The position numbers and the translations under genes were made by a program. A DNA stretch of 64,000 nucleotides from Paraburkholderia xenovorans LB400 (lineage in GTDB: Bacteria > Pseudomonadota > Gammaproteobacteria > Burkholderiales > Burkholderiaceae): assembly GCF_000013645.1 (NCBI RefSeq), contig NC_007951.1, positions 2,418,001 through 2,482,000 of the forward strand, given 5' to 3'. Below the pieces are notes generated by a model. It saw only the letters and a program-made list of their open reading frames with translations. It was not told where the DNA came from and did not search any database. Position 1 is the first letter of the stretch. Every line of letters starts with the position of its first letter. This document shows positions 1 to 8,768 of the stretch, one piece after another.

Positions 1-1
1 G

Positions 2-97
2 ATCGGCATGACGGCGCTCGATTTCGCCAAGACCTACAAGGAGCCGGACGTGGTCGAAGGGCTGACGGCGCGGTTGCAGCAGATGCAACAGAAATAA
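2..97 (+). CDS. C-terminal end of an ankyrin-repeat protein (partial)
   Basis: Only the last 31 codons are inside the window, and the frame is open at the left edge. The visible sequence contains a good match to the ankyrin-repeat consensus (GMTALDFAKTYKEPDVVEGL): a TALxxA first helix, then a DVVExL second helix. Ankyrin repeats mediate protein-protein contacts. A terminal repeat capping the protein is the usual arrangement, and this one ends ten residues after the repeat with a Gln-rich tail. Whether the protein is secreted or cytoplasmic cannot be told from this piece. The ankyrin identification rests on a single repeat and is moderately sure. Confidence 0.6.
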   Translation: MGMTALDFAKTYKEPDVVEGLTARLQQMQQK

Positions 98-290
98 TAT
101 GCATGGTGGCGCGGGTAGCCGGTCTGCGGGCCGCCGTGCCGCCGCGCTAAAAAAGTGCCGGAAGATAGCGGCGGCGCGCACGCTTGCGCTTCGCAAAACA
201 GTGCAGAATGACGACTTTGGCGCGCCACGTGGGCGCGCCCTTTGGATGCGGCGAAAGACCGCCTGATAAACGACCCTGGAAAGGAACACC

Positions 291-647
291 ATGCTGCGGG
301 CTTTGATTTTCGCCAGCGCGTTTGCCGTACCGCTATCGGCAGCCGCGTTTACGGGAGGCGACCTCAACAAGCTGTGCACCAAGACGGACGTGGCATCGCG
401 AAGCGCGTGTGCCGCCTATATCGAAGGCGCCGCCGACGGCATCTTCAACACCATCGACGCGATCGGCGGCACGACCGGTCCGCGCGTCGGCCAGTACTTC
501 TGCTTGCCGCAGGACGCGCGCTCGGCGCAATTGACCGACGCGGTGCGCAAGTACATTGCGGAGAATCCGAACGTTGCGGGCTACAACGCCAGCACGGCGA
601 TTTCGCTGGGGCTCGGCAAGGCGTTTCCCTGCAAGAGCGGCAGCTGA
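291..647 (+). CDS. Rap1a/Tai family secreted protein
   Basis: This 118-residue protein has an N-terminal signal peptide (hydrophobic residues 4-19, cleavage probably near Ala19). The mature part has four cysteines, at about 29, 40, 72 and 114. The pattern Cys...Cys-xx-YIxG...FCLPQ...Q-L...YI-ENP...A...AFPC is that of the Rap1a/Tai (type VI amidase immunity) family. The founding members are periplasmic immunity proteins that neutralise peptidoglycan amidase effectors. The family also has many orphan members of unknown role. An AAGGA ribosome site lies 5 bases before the ATG. No effector gene is visible here, so the immunity function is only a possibility. The preceding gene encodes an ankyrin-repeat protein. 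Confidence 0.75.
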   Translation: MLRALIFASAFAVPLSAAAFTGGDLNKLCTKTDVASRSACAAYIEGAADGIFNTIDAIGGTTGPRVGQYFCLPQDARSAQLTDAVRKYIAENPNVAGYNASTAISLGLGKAFPCKSGS

Positions 648-1038
648 ATTGAATGGCGGCTGATGTGATGTCGCGCGCGCCCGAAGCGGACGCGTTAGGT
701 GGTTCGGCTCATCCCATGAGTGGCTTTCGGTTTTTTAGGCAGGACCTTTGCGGCGGGTTCCTCCAACCCATCTGAAACCTGGTCTGAGCTCCGGCTGTCC
801 ACTTGCAGAGGCGGCCGGCCAGGACACCTTTCCCGGATCGCGCCGAAGAACAATCTAAGATGTCAGTAAGCAGGCTGCAACGGCGCGCAGTCGTCCGGTT
901 CGCGCTTGCTTCATCGTCGCGTCACGACCGGAGCTTTTGAAGCGGCCCGATGCGTCGCGCAACACGCTGCCGCATTCGAGGTCTCACGATTCCGCGCCGG
1001 TTCTGTTCACCCCTCAAGCCAGGAGGACGATCCCCTTG
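648..1038. other. Non-coding stretch upstream of the MscS gene
   Basis: No ORF here looks real on either strand; the short frames are shadows with no ribosome site. The stretch presumably holds the promoter of the mechanosensitive channel gene. The only clear signal is the strong AGGAGG ribosome site at 1021-1026, which fixes the start of the next gene. Confidence 0.4.
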
Positions 1039-2262
1039 ATGCCTACTCTCGACGACCTCAGCCGTATCGCCGAAGCGCCGTTGCATACGTGGCTCGGCGC
1101 GTTGATCGTCTCGGTGATCGCGGTGCTGCTGGCCGTGGGCATCCATCGGATCGGCGCGCGGATGGCGGCGCGGTTCGCGCGGCCTTACCCGCTCACCAGC
1201 GTGGTGCTGCGCTACATCGACAAGCCGTCGCTCTTCGTGCTCGTGATCCTCGCGCTGGAAGCGGTATGGTGGGAAGCGCCCGACACGCTGACCTTCATCA
1301 CGCCGCTGCGCGACGCCGCCGCGATCGGGCTGATCGGTGCGATCACGTGGCTCTCGGTGCGCTCGGCGGCGGCAATCGGCGAGGCGATCATTCAGGCCCA
1401 TCCGCTCGATACCGCCGACAACCTGCAGGCGCGCCGCATCCATACGCAGGCGCGCGTGCTGGCGCGTTCGGTGATGTTCGTGATCGTGATCGTCGGCGTG
1501 GGCGGCGCGTTGATGACGTTTCCCAATGTCCGGCAGATCGGCGCGAGCCTGCTGGCGTCGGCGGGCGTGGCCGGCCTCGTCGCCGGTATCGCCGCGCGGC
1601 CGGTGCTCGGCAACCTGATCGCCGGCTTGCAGATCGCGCTGTCGCAGCCGATCCGTCTGGACGACGTTGTCGTGATTCAGGGCGAGTGGGGGCGTATAGA
1701 GGAAATCACCGGCACGTATGTGTCGGTGCGTCTGTGGGATCAGCGGCGGCTGATCGTGCCGCTACAGTGGTTCATCGAGAATCCGTTTTCCAACTGGACC
1801 CGCAGCAGTTCGCAGATCATCGGCACGGTGTTTCTGTACGTCGATTACCGGATGCCGCTCGCGCCGTTGCGCGAGGAACTCGCGCGCATCGTCGAGGACG
1901 CGCCGGAGTGGGACCGCCGCGTGCAGGTGCTACAGGTCACCGACGGCACCGAGCGCTCGATGCAATTGCGCGCCCTCGTCAGTTCGCTCGATTCCGGCCT
2001 GAACTGGGATTTGCGCTGCCGGGTGCGCGAGGGACTGCTCGACTTCATACAGAAGCACTATCCGCAGTATCTGCCGCGGGCGCGCGCGGAAGTGTCGGCG
2101 GAACTCGAAACCGGCAAGGGCGCACCGCTCGACTGGGTGCCGCGCGGCACGCAGACGCCGGCCGGCAGCACCGCCGCGCATACCGAGGCCGATCCAGTAG
2201 CAAGCCGCGCGGGCCGGGCACCGGCGGCCGATGTACCGCAGCCTGTGAAGGAAAAAGTCTGA
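1039..2262 (+). CDS. MscS-family mechanosensitive ion channel
   Basis: This 407-residue integral membrane protein has about four hydrophobic segments (near residues 17-37, 60-78, 90-107 and 143-165). They are followed by a Gly/Ala-rich pore helix (about 168-195, containing ASAGVAGLVAGIAARPVLGN) and a soluble MscS beta domain with LxQPIRLDDVVVIQGEWGRIEEI and a VPLQWFIENPFSNWTR segment. Family members open under membrane tension and release solutes during hypo-osmotic shock. The start was chosen because AGGAGG lies 12 bases upstream; a TTG at 1036 is also possible. A longer frame from 937 is open but has no ribosome site. The Pro/Ala-rich tail after about residue 350 is probably disordered. Confidence 0.9.
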   Translation: MPTLDDLSRIAEAPLHTWLGALIVSVIAVLLAVGIHRIGARMAARFARPYPLTSVVLRYIDKPSLFVLVILALEAVWWEAPDTLTFITPLRDAAAIGLIGAITWLSVRSAAAIGEAIIQAHPLDTADNLQARRIHTQARVLARSVMFVIVIVGVGGALMTFPNVRQIGASLLASAGVAGLVAGIAARPVLGNLIAGLQIALSQPIRLDDVVVIQGEWGRIEEITGTYVSVRLWDQRRLIVPLQWFIENPFSNWTRSSSQIIGTVFLYVDYRMPLAPLREELARIVEDAPEWDRRVQVLQVTDGTERSMQLRALVSSLDSGLNWDLRCRVREGLLDFIQKHYPQYLPRARAEVSAELETGKGAPLDWVPRGTQTPAGSTAAHTEADPVASRAGRAPAADVPQPVKEKV

Positions 2263-2519
2263 CGGCGGGTTTGATACCCGGTTTAACAGCGGTCCGGCGG
2301 TGGGTTCGACGGCGCAAGCGCCATACTGTGGCGCACAGGCGCCGATGAATGCAACTGATCGGGCACCAAAGCGGTCGAACCGTCCACTCACTCACGAAGC
2401 CGGCGCGGCATCGTGTGCTTCAGGGTGGCTCGGGTTCCGTCGCGCGATTGCGCGGGACGCCGCCGGGACCTGATGCAACGCACCCGCGCGCGCCGCGCGA
2501 ACCAAGGAGGACATGCAAC

Positions 2520-3932
2520 ATGGGGCGATTGATCGTCGTGTCGAATCGCGTCGCAACGCCGACGGAAACCAAGGGATCGGCCGGCGGCCTCGCGGTCGGC
2601 GTATTCGGCGCGCTGAAGGATGCCGGAGGCGTGTGGTTCGGCTGGAGCGGCGACGTGGTCAGCGAGACCGTCGCGAACGCCGGTCCGACGCTGGAGCAGG
2701 ACGGCGCGGTGACCTTCGCGACCGTAGGGCTCACGCGCAAGGATTACGACCAGTACTATCGCGGCTTTTCGAACGCGACATTGTGGCCGGTGTTCCACTA
2801 CCGCAACGACCTCGCGCGCTACGAGCGCGAGGAATACACGGGCTACCGGCGCGTCAACGCGTGGCTCGCGCACAAGCTGATCAAGCTGCTCGAACCCGAC
2901 GACGTGATCTGGATTCACGACTACCACCTGATCCCGTTCGCCGAGGCGCTGCGCAACGAGGGTGTCACGAACCGCATCGGCTTCTTCCTGCACATTCCGT
3001 TTCCCGCGCCGCAGATCCTGCTCAACATTCCGCCGCACGAGGAACTGGTGAAGTCGCTGTCGTGCTACGACCTGCTGGGCTTCCAGACCGCCACCGACGA
3101 ACTCGCGTTCAAGGATTACGTCACGCGCCACGCGCGCGGCACGGTGAGTGCGGACGGTCTCGTCGAAGCGTTCGGCCGCAAGCTGCGCACCGGCGTCTAC
3201 CGGATCGGCGTGTTCCCCGACGAAATCGCCGAGCAGGCGAAGCGCTACGAAAGCCGTCAGCACGTGCTCGACCTGAAGCAGAGCCTGGAAGGGCGCAAGC
3301 TGATCATGAGCGTCGACCGGCTGGACTATTCGAAGGGACTGGTCGAGCGGTTCCGGGCCTTCGAGCATCTGCTGGAGCGCTCGCCGGAATGGCGCGGCAA
3401 CGTCACGCTGGTGCAGATCGCGCCGCCCACCCGTTCGGACGTCGCCACCTATCAGAAGATTCGCCAGGATCTGGAGTACGAAGCGGGGCGCATCAATGGC
3501 CGCTACTCGGGTCTCGACTACACGCCGATCCGCTATCTGAATCAGCAGTACGACCGCTGGAAGCTGATGTCGCTGTTTCGCGAATCGCAGATCGGTTTCG
3601 TCACGCCGCTGCACGACGGTATGAATCTGGTCGCGAAGGAATACGTCGCCGCGCAGAATCCCGACGATCCCGGCGTGCTGGTGCTGTCGATTTTCGCGGG
3701 TGCGGCGGCGGAGCTGAGCGGCGCGCTGCTCGTCAATCCACATGATGCGATCGGCATGTGCGAAGCCTTGCAGCGCGCGTTGCAGATGCCGCTCGACGCA
3801 CGTCAGCGGCGCCATGAAATCAACATGGCCGCGCTGCGCAAGAACGATCTCGGCGTGTGGCGCGACACGTTCCTGCACGATCTGCGCAGCGTGCCGGTGC
3901 AGCAGCCAGGCAAGGGTGGCGGGCATAACTGA
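2520..3932 (+). CDS. otsA: Trehalose-6-phosphate synthase (GT20)
   Basis: This 470-residue cytoplasmic enzyme transfers glucose from UDP-glucose to glucose-6-phosphate, the first step of OtsA/OtsB trehalose synthesis. The family motifs are all present: N-terminal GRLIVVSNRVATP, a WFGWSG loop, IHDYHLIPFAEAL, SVDRLDYSKGL and HDGMNLVAKEYVAAQ. The length matches E. coli OtsA. The start was chosen because AAGGAGG (2504-2510) precedes this ATG by 9 bases; the frame is open further upstream without such a site. No otsB phosphatase gene is adjacent. Pairing with the upstream MscS channel suggests an osmotic-stress neighbourhood, which is inference. Confidence 0.95.
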   Translation: MGRLIVVSNRVATPTETKGSAGGLAVGVFGALKDAGGVWFGWSGDVVSETVANAGPTLEQDGAVTFATVGLTRKDYDQYYRGFSNATLWPVFHYRNDLARYEREEYTGYRRVNAWLAHKLIKLLEPDDVIWIHDYHLIPFAEALRNEGVTNRIGFFLHIPFPAPQILLNIPPHEELVKSLSCYDLLGFQTATDELAFKDYVTRHARGTVSADGLVEAFGRKLRTGVYRIGVFPDEIAEQAKRYESRQHVLDLKQSLEGRKLIMSVDRLDYSKGLVERFRAFEHLLERSPEWRGNVTLVQIAPPTRSDVATYQKIRQDLEYEAGRINGRYSGLDYTPIRYLNQQYDRWKLMSLFRESQIGFVTPLHDGMNLVAKEYVAAQNPDDPGVLVLSIFAGAAAELSGALLVNPHDAIGMCEALQRALQMPLDARQRRHEINMAALRKNDLGVWRDTFLHDLRSVPVQQPGKGGGHN

Positions 3933-4047
3933 TGGGGCGTCGTGACCCATACCTGGCGTGTTCGTCGCGCGGGCGATTCGCCGCGTGCGGGTGCGTAGCG
4001 GAATTACGGAACACGCGCGCGTGCGTGACTGAATGGCGGGTGGCCGC

Positions 4048-5229
4048 ATGCTGACCACGCTGGCTGTCGCGGGTTACCGCTCGCTGCGCGAGCTGATCGT
4101 GCCGCTCGGCCGCCTGAACGTGATTACGGGCGCCAATGGCAGCGGCAAGTCGAGCGTGTACCGTTCGCTGCGTTTGCTGGCGGAGACCGCGCGCGGCGGC
4201 GTGATTACCTCATTGGCGCGTGAAGGCGGCTTGCCGTCCACGTTATGGGCCGGTCCCGAACGCTTTTCGCGCGCCGTGCTGGCCGGCGAGTTTCCGGTGG
4301 AGGGTACGCGGCGCAAAGAGCCCGTGAGCCTGCGGCTCGGCTTTGCCGGCGATCAGTTCGGCTACGCGATCGATCTGGGTCTGCCTGCGCCGGAGCGGCC
4401 GCCGCCTCCCATGCCGAGCAAGTTCCTGCTCGATCCGATCATCAAACGCGAGTGCATCTGGAGCGGCCCCGTGCTGCGGCCGTCGGCGTTGCTGGTGGAC
4501 CGGCACGGCCCGGCGCTGCGCACGCGCGACGAGCACGGCGACTGGCAAACCATTCCGCAACCCGTCGCCAGTTTCGACAGCATGATGACGGAGTTCTCCG
4601 ATCCACGCACCGCGCCCGAGATGGTCACGGTGCGCGAGCAGATCCGCTCGTGGCGTTTCTACGACCATTTCCGCACCGACGCCGAAGCGGCCGCGCGTCT
4701 GCCGCAGATCGGCACGCACACGCCGGTGCTCGCGAACGACGGCGCGGACCTCGCCGCGGCCTTGCAAACCATCCGCGAGATCGGCGACCCGGCCGCACTC
4801 GACGCCGCCATCGACGACGCCTTTCCGGGTTCGAGCCTCGACGTCACGACACAGGACGGCCGCTTCGAAGTGGTGATGCAGCAGCATGGCCTGCTGCGGC
4901 CGCTGAAGGGCGCGGAACTGTCGGACGGCACCTTGCGCTATCTGCTGCTGGTCGCCGCCTTGCTCACGCCGCGGCCGCCGGAGCTTCTCGTGCTGAACGA
5001 GCCTGAAACGAGCCTGCATCCGGACCTGCTGCCGGCGCTCGCCCGCCTGATCGCGCGGGCGGCCGCACATTCGCAGGTGCTGGTGGTGTCGCACGCGGCG
5101 CGGCTGATCGCGGCGCTGGAACGGGAGGAGGCGAGCCAGTCGATCGTGCTGGAGAAGCATTTCGGCGCCACCCGTATCACCGACGAGGACGAGCGCGATC
5201 TGCCGCCCTGGAAATGGGCCGCCCGATAA
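4048..5229 (+). CDS. AAA/SMC-like ATPase (AAA_21 type)
   Basis: This protein of about 393 residues has an N-terminal Walker A GANGSGKSS (about residues 28-36) after the RecF/SMC-like opening FxGYRSLRELxxPLGRLNVI. It has a C-terminal ABC signature-like LSDGTLRYLLL, Walker B LLVLNEPETSLHP and a switch segment QVLVVSHAARL. This is the layout of predicted ABC-type ATPases related to RecF and OLD proteins. No TOPRIM nuclease domain is fused and no nuclease gene is adjacent, so a defence role is not supported. The ATG at 4048 follows a G-rich stretch; another in-frame ATG at 4033 lacks a ribosome site. The gene stands alone, and its cellular role is unknown. Confidence 0.75.
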   Translation: MLTTLAVAGYRSLRELIVPLGRLNVITGANGSGKSSVYRSLRLLAETARGGVITSLAREGGLPSTLWAGPERFSRAVLAGEFPVEGTRRKEPVSLRLGFAGDQFGYAIDLGLPAPERPPPPMPSKFLLDPIIKRECIWSGPVLRPSALLVDRHGPALRTRDEHGDWQTIPQPVASFDSMMTEFSDPRTAPEMVTVREQIRSWRFYDHFRTDAEAAARLPQIGTHTPVLANDGADLAAALQTIREIGDPAALDAAIDDAFPGSSLDVTTQDGRFEVVMQQHGLLRPLKGAELSDGTLRYLLLVAALLTPRPPELLVLNEPETSLHPDLLPALARLIARAAAHSQVLVVSHAARLIAALEREEASQSIVLEKHFGATRITDEDERDLPPWKWAAR

Positions 5230-5459
5230 CCGCGGGACCGTTTCGGTGGCGAGTCGCATGTAAGCTGAATGTAACAGCGCCGAGAAAGTGCAAGATTGGG
5301 GGCTTTTTGTTGTCCCGTGGTGAATAATGCGTCGATGCCGGTCGTGCACCGCGCCGCAGCGCGGCCATTGCATCGATCGGAGGTAGTGGCGCTGTCCATA
5401 CCCAGCGCCGCTGACGCGCACCGCCGCAGGCGCAAGCCGTCAGCTCACGGAGACAGAAT

Positions 5460-6527
5460 ATGAAGATTGCGCAGATCGCCCCTTTGACCGAATCGGTGCC
5501 GCCCAAGCTGTACGGCGGAACGGAGCGCGTCGTGTCGTACATCACCGAGGCGCTGGTCGATCTCGGCCATGACGTGACGCTGTTCGCGAGCGGCGACTCC
5601 GTGACCAACGCGAAACTCGAAGCCGTCTGGCCGCGCGCGCTGCGTCTCGATCCGGGCATTCGCGACCGCGTGGCGCCCCATATGCTGCTCATGGAACTGG
5701 TGCGCCGTCAGGCGGAGAATTTCGACGTCCTGCATTTCCACCTGGACTATTACTCGTTCTCGGTGTTCAAGCGCCAGGAAACGCCGTTTGTCACGACCAT
5801 GCATGGCCGCCTCGATCTGCCCGAGCAGCAGCCGGTGTTCGACACCTTCAACACCGCGCCGGTGATCTCGATTTCGAACGCGCAGCGCCATCCGCTGCCG
5901 CAGGCCAGGTGGCTGACCACCGTGTATCACGGCCTGCCGGAGCAGCTTTATACGCCGCAGCCGGTCGAGCAGAAGTATCTTGCGTTTCTCGGCCGGATCT
6001 CGCCGGAAAAGCGGGTCGACACCGCGATCAGGATTGCGGGCCGCTGCGGCATGCCGATTCGCATCGCCGCCAAAGTGGATGCCGCCGATCGCGAGTATTT
6101 CGAACGCGACATCCGGCCGTTGCTCGATTTGCCGTACGTGGAGTTCATCGGCGAGATTGCGGATCATCAGAAGGCCGAATTCCTGTCCGGGGCGCACGCG
6201 TTGCTGTTTCCGATCGACTGGCCCGAGCCGTTCGGCCTCGTCATGATCGAAGCGATGGCATGCGGCACGCCGGTCATCGCGTTCAACCGCGGCTCGGTGC
6301 CGGAAGTGCTGGAAGACGGTGTGACGGGCTTTATCGTGGAAGACGAGATCGGCGCGGTGGCGGCGGTCAATCGCCTGCACAAGATGCCGCGAGCGGGCGT
6401 GCGGCAGCGCTTCGAGGAGCGTTTCACGTCGCACCGCATGGCTCAACAGTATGTGAACGCGTATCAGTCGGTGATTCGCGCGCAGAAGCGTTCGCGCTTC
6501 AAGGTGATCGACACGTCGGGAAGCTGA
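5460..6527 (+). CDS. Glycosyltransferase family 4
   Basis: This 355-residue cytoplasmic protein has the two Rossmann-fold layout of GT-B retaining glycosyltransferases. The N-terminal half opens with MKIAQIAPLTESVPPKLYGGTERV, whose GGTE acceptor-side glycine loop is visible. The C-terminal half carries FLGRISPEKRVDTAI and the donor-binding EX7E segment EPFGLVMIEAMACGTPVIA. Such enzymes transfer a sugar from a nucleotide donor to a glycan or lipid. Donor and acceptor cannot be read from the sequence. It is a single gene followed by a strong terminator and is separated from the exopolysaccharide locus by more than 3 kb. A role in polysaccharide or glycolipid synthesis is plausible only. Confidence 0.85.
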   Translation: MKIAQIAPLTESVPPKLYGGTERVVSYITEALVDLGHDVTLFASGDSVTNAKLEAVWPRALRLDPGIRDRVAPHMLLMELVRRQAENFDVLHFHLDYYSFSVFKRQETPFVTTMHGRLDLPEQQPVFDTFNTAPVISISNAQRHPLPQARWLTTVYHGLPEQLYTPQPVEQKYLAFLGRISPEKRVDTAIRIAGRCGMPIRIAAKVDAADREYFERDIRPLLDLPYVEFIGEIADHQKAEFLSGAHALLFPIDWPEPFGLVMIEAMACGTPVIAFNRGSVPEVLEDGVTGFIVEDEIGAVAAVNRLHKMPRAGVRQRFEERFTSHRMAQQYVNAYQSVIRAQKRSRFKVIDTSGS

Positions 6528-6571
6528 GCCGGAAAGATCTGGACAGCGAGCGTGGCGGGGTGAAAAAAGAG

Positions 6572-6604
6572 CGGCGATGCATTTGAGTGCATCGCCGTTT
6601 TTTT
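6572..6604 (+). terminator. Intrinsic terminator after the glycosyltransferase gene
   Basis: There is a perfect 10-bp stem, CGGCGATGCA pairing with TGCATCGCCG, around a 6-base loop. Seven T residues follow immediately (6598-6604). It lies 45 bases after the stop codon. The stem is preceded by AAAAAAG, so it may also act on transcripts from the opposite strand. Confidence 0.9.
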
Positions 6605-6817
6605 GTTGCTGCAGCATTCGGGACAATGGCGTCAGGCAGCGCGACCGGCTGCGCCGAGCCGCGAGCGGACCACAAAAGCTCACTGCCGCGGCGCCTGCCA
6701 CATTGCTTGCGTTGCAAAGCGGGCTGCGCGGGATTGCGTCTGATCCGGCCACCGCTGCTCACGGAAACCCGGCGGATCAGACGCACACCCCGCAGTCCGG
6801 CGACCGGCGCGCGCGCC

Positions 6818-7405
6818 TTAGATCTTCAGACGCGTAACCTTGGTGCCTTGCAGCGATACATCGGCCATCAGGCCGGCATTGGTCAATACGAACACTTCGA
6901 CCGGAGCCGTAGCCGTGGTGGTGTCGATCGCGCCGTTGGCGCCCATCTTCACCAGCGCGACGGAGGCGTCGCCGCCCGCCGACCAGCCGTCGGCATTGCG
7001 GAATTTGTCCAGTGCGTCCTGCGTCATGAACAGGAAGATGATCGCCTTCGACTGCGCACCTGCCTGCAGGCCGAACGAACCGGAAATCGTGCTGTAGTAA
7101 CCGACCGTGCCGCCGCCGACCTTCAGCGAACCTTCGCCGTACTGACCGCCGACGATAAAGCCGACCTGAAGCACCGACGGGAAAACGAGGACGCCGCGCG
7201 CCTTCGAAACCAGTTCGCGCGAGCCCTGCACAGTCGTGAAAAGCCGCGACATCGTGCCTTCGACACTAGCGTCGATCGACTGGCGCTTGGATGAGTCGGT
7301 GGCAGGGGTGTCCGGGTTGCCTTTATTCGTCGTACAACCAGCCAGTGCAAGGCCTCCGAAAGCGAGCGCAGCGGTAGTCTTCAACATGAAGTTTCGTCTT
7401 TGCAT
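6818..7405 (-). CDS. SYLF/Ysc84-domain lipoprotein
   Basis: This 195-residue protein has an N-terminal twin-arginine-like start (MQRRNFMLKTTAALAFGG) and a lipobox LALAGC with Cys near residue 24, predicting an outer-membrane or periplasmic lipoprotein. The remainder is a SYLF (Ysc84) domain: an SRELVSKARGVLVFPSV segment, then GGQYGEGSLKVGGGTVGYYS and FGLQAGAQSKAIIFLFM, ending in VLTNAGLMADVSLQGTKV. SYLF domains bind phosphoinositides in eukaryotes; the bacterial role is unsettled. A GGAGAAA ribosome site precedes the start. It is a single gene with its own upstream region. Confidence 0.85.
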   Translation of the reverse strand: MQRRNFMLKTTAALAFGGLALAGCTTNKGNPDTPATDSSKRQSIDASVEGTMSRLFTTVQGSRELVSKARGVLVFPSVLQVGFIVGGQYGEGSLKVGGGTVGYYSTISGSFGLQAGAQSKAIIFLFMTQDALDKFRNADGWSAGGDASVALVKMGANGAIDTTTATAPVEVFVLTNAGLMADVSLQGTKVTRLKI

Positions 7406-7784
7406 CGTTTTTCTCCGTCATTGTTCCGGGGCGCAACCTCATCTGATGTTGCCGGGTTGCTTTTGAGTTATATCACACGCAAGCACAAATAGCGCGCTTC
7501 CTTGGCAGGCGAAAAGCCTTGTGCGGCGGGGGTTTCCGGCTAGTCTTAAGAGATCGTGCCGTAATTTTGACTGGTGCCGGCGAGCGCCCCGCGGGCTCGC
7601 GGGCCGCGCATCGGAACAGGCTTCCGGGAAATCGGGCCTGATTTGACCTCGCTCAAGGGGACTGAAGCGGCAGCGGCGCCAACAGTTCGTTTTTACCGAT
7701 TTTCACGCGCCGCGGATCAGCGTTGTAATCAAAGTGAAAGTGTTGCGTCGATGCCGCAGATCGGCGCCTGGAGCGGGCGCGCCG
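7406..7784. other. Intergenic region between the SYLF lipoprotein gene and a small membrane protein gene
   Basis: Both flanking genes are on the minus strand. The part next to 7405 is relatively AT-rich (GTTATATCACACGCAAGC near 7467) and probably holds the promoter of the SYLF lipoprotein gene. No convincing ORF or hairpin terminator was seen. Confidence 0.35.
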
Positions 7785-8234
7785 TCATCCGTGATTCGCC
7801 GGGGTTTTGACCGGCGGCGGACGCCGCAGCACGCGGCGCAGCATGCCGATCAGCACACCAATCAGAAACAGCGTGACGGCCGGCACGACCCAGTAACCGA
7901 CGAAGGCGTGCCACAGATAAGCCATCAGGGTAGTGCGGCGCACGCTGTATTCGTTGCGGGCGTCCTGCTGACGCGCCGCGTTGGCGGCCAGCACATCGGC
8001 CGGACAACCGGCGGCTCGCGCTTCGTCGGGATTGCCGTGACAGCGCGCAGGGGCGCCGGCCGCGCGTTGCGCGTCGGTGAAATTCCAGGTGGTCAGTGCG
8101 CGGTCGAGGTCGACGGCGTTGTACGCCATTTCCTCGCGGATCTCGCTCACCGCCACGATCGCCACGGGCACTGCCCAGAAAATCATGACGACCAGCCACC
8201 GCCTTAGCCAGCGGTTTTTATGCTTCGATACCAT
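7785..8234 (-). CDS. Hypothetical two-segment inner-membrane protein
   Basis: This 149-residue protein has two predicted membrane segments, near residues 12-30 (WLVVMIFWAVPVAIVAV) and 110-133 (FVGYWVVPAVTLFLIGVLIGM). A soluble loop of about 80 residues between them contains two cysteines (CHGNPDEARAAGC). Both ends are basic and probably cytoplasmic, which would place the loop in the periplasm. A GGAGG site lies five bases before the ATG. I do not recognise a family, and the neighbours give no clue to function. Confidence 0.65.
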   Translation of the reverse strand: MVSKHKNRWLRRWLVVMIFWAVPVAIVAVSEIREEMAYNAVDLDRALTTWNFTDAQRAAGAPARCHGNPDEARAAGCPADVLAANAARQQDARNEYSVRRTTLMAYLWHAFVGYWVVPAVTLFLIGVLIGMLRRVLRRPPPVKTPANHG

Positions 8235-8471
8235 CCTTGCCTCCGTGGATGCTCTGCAGCTCCAACGACAAGATGGCGGCCCGTCTAATGTTGTATATGG
8301 GGGTGGGCCGTCTCCGCAGCCATCATAGAAGAAAAATGGCGCGTTCGGGCGGACGCCCGGGGTGGGCGTGGGGCGGAGAGTGGGAAGCGGGCGTGCCGGA
8401 AACGGCGTTGCGTTGTTCGAGCGCAGGGCGCTCGCGCGCCGCGCTGCTGGCGCGGCGCTGACTCACGATGT

Positions 8472-8768
8472 TTAGTTGGACGGTGCCGACGACAGGCAGC
8501 TCTTCATGAACGCCTTGCGGTCATCACCCTTCTTGCCGGTGGCTTGCGTGTTGCACGCCTTCATCTTGTCCTGCTGACTCATCGGCGCAGCGGCCGCCGG
8601 CTTCGCGGACAGGCACGTTTTCATGAATGCCTTGCGGTCATCGCCCTTCTTGTCACCGGCCTGCTTGTTACAGTCGGCCATTTTCGTCTGCTGGCTGTTC
8701 TGTGCGAACACCGGAGAAACGAGGACAGCGCCCAGCACCAGCGTAGCGATAGCGGATTGGACTTTCAT
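8472..8768 (-). CDS. PsiF-repeat secreted protein
   Basis: This 98-residue protein has a clear signal peptide (MKVQSAIATLVLGAVLVSPVFA, cleavage about residue 22). It has two tandem PsiF repeats, each of the form MxxCNxQAxxKKGDDRKAFMKxCLS, giving four conserved cysteines. PsiF of E. coli is a phosphate-starvation-inducible periplasmic protein of unknown function. The start at 8768 was chosen because it begins the signal peptide and has GGAG seven bases upstream; a longer frame from 8846 has no such site. It is probably monocistronic. Confidence 0.85.
   Translation of the reverse strand: MKVQSAIATLVLGAVLVSPVFAQNSQQTKMADCNKQAGDKKGDDRKAFMKTCLSAKPAAAAPMSQQDKMKACNTQATGKKGDDRKAFMKSCLSSAPSN

Noticed and set aside
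2388..4058. 556-codon minus-strand frame
   Set aside because: It is the antisense of otsA with no motif or ribosome site.
4048..5229. OLD-type anti-phage system
   Set aside because: The ATPase lacks a TOPRIM nuclease domain and has no UvrD-like or toxin neighbour, so a defence claim is not supported.
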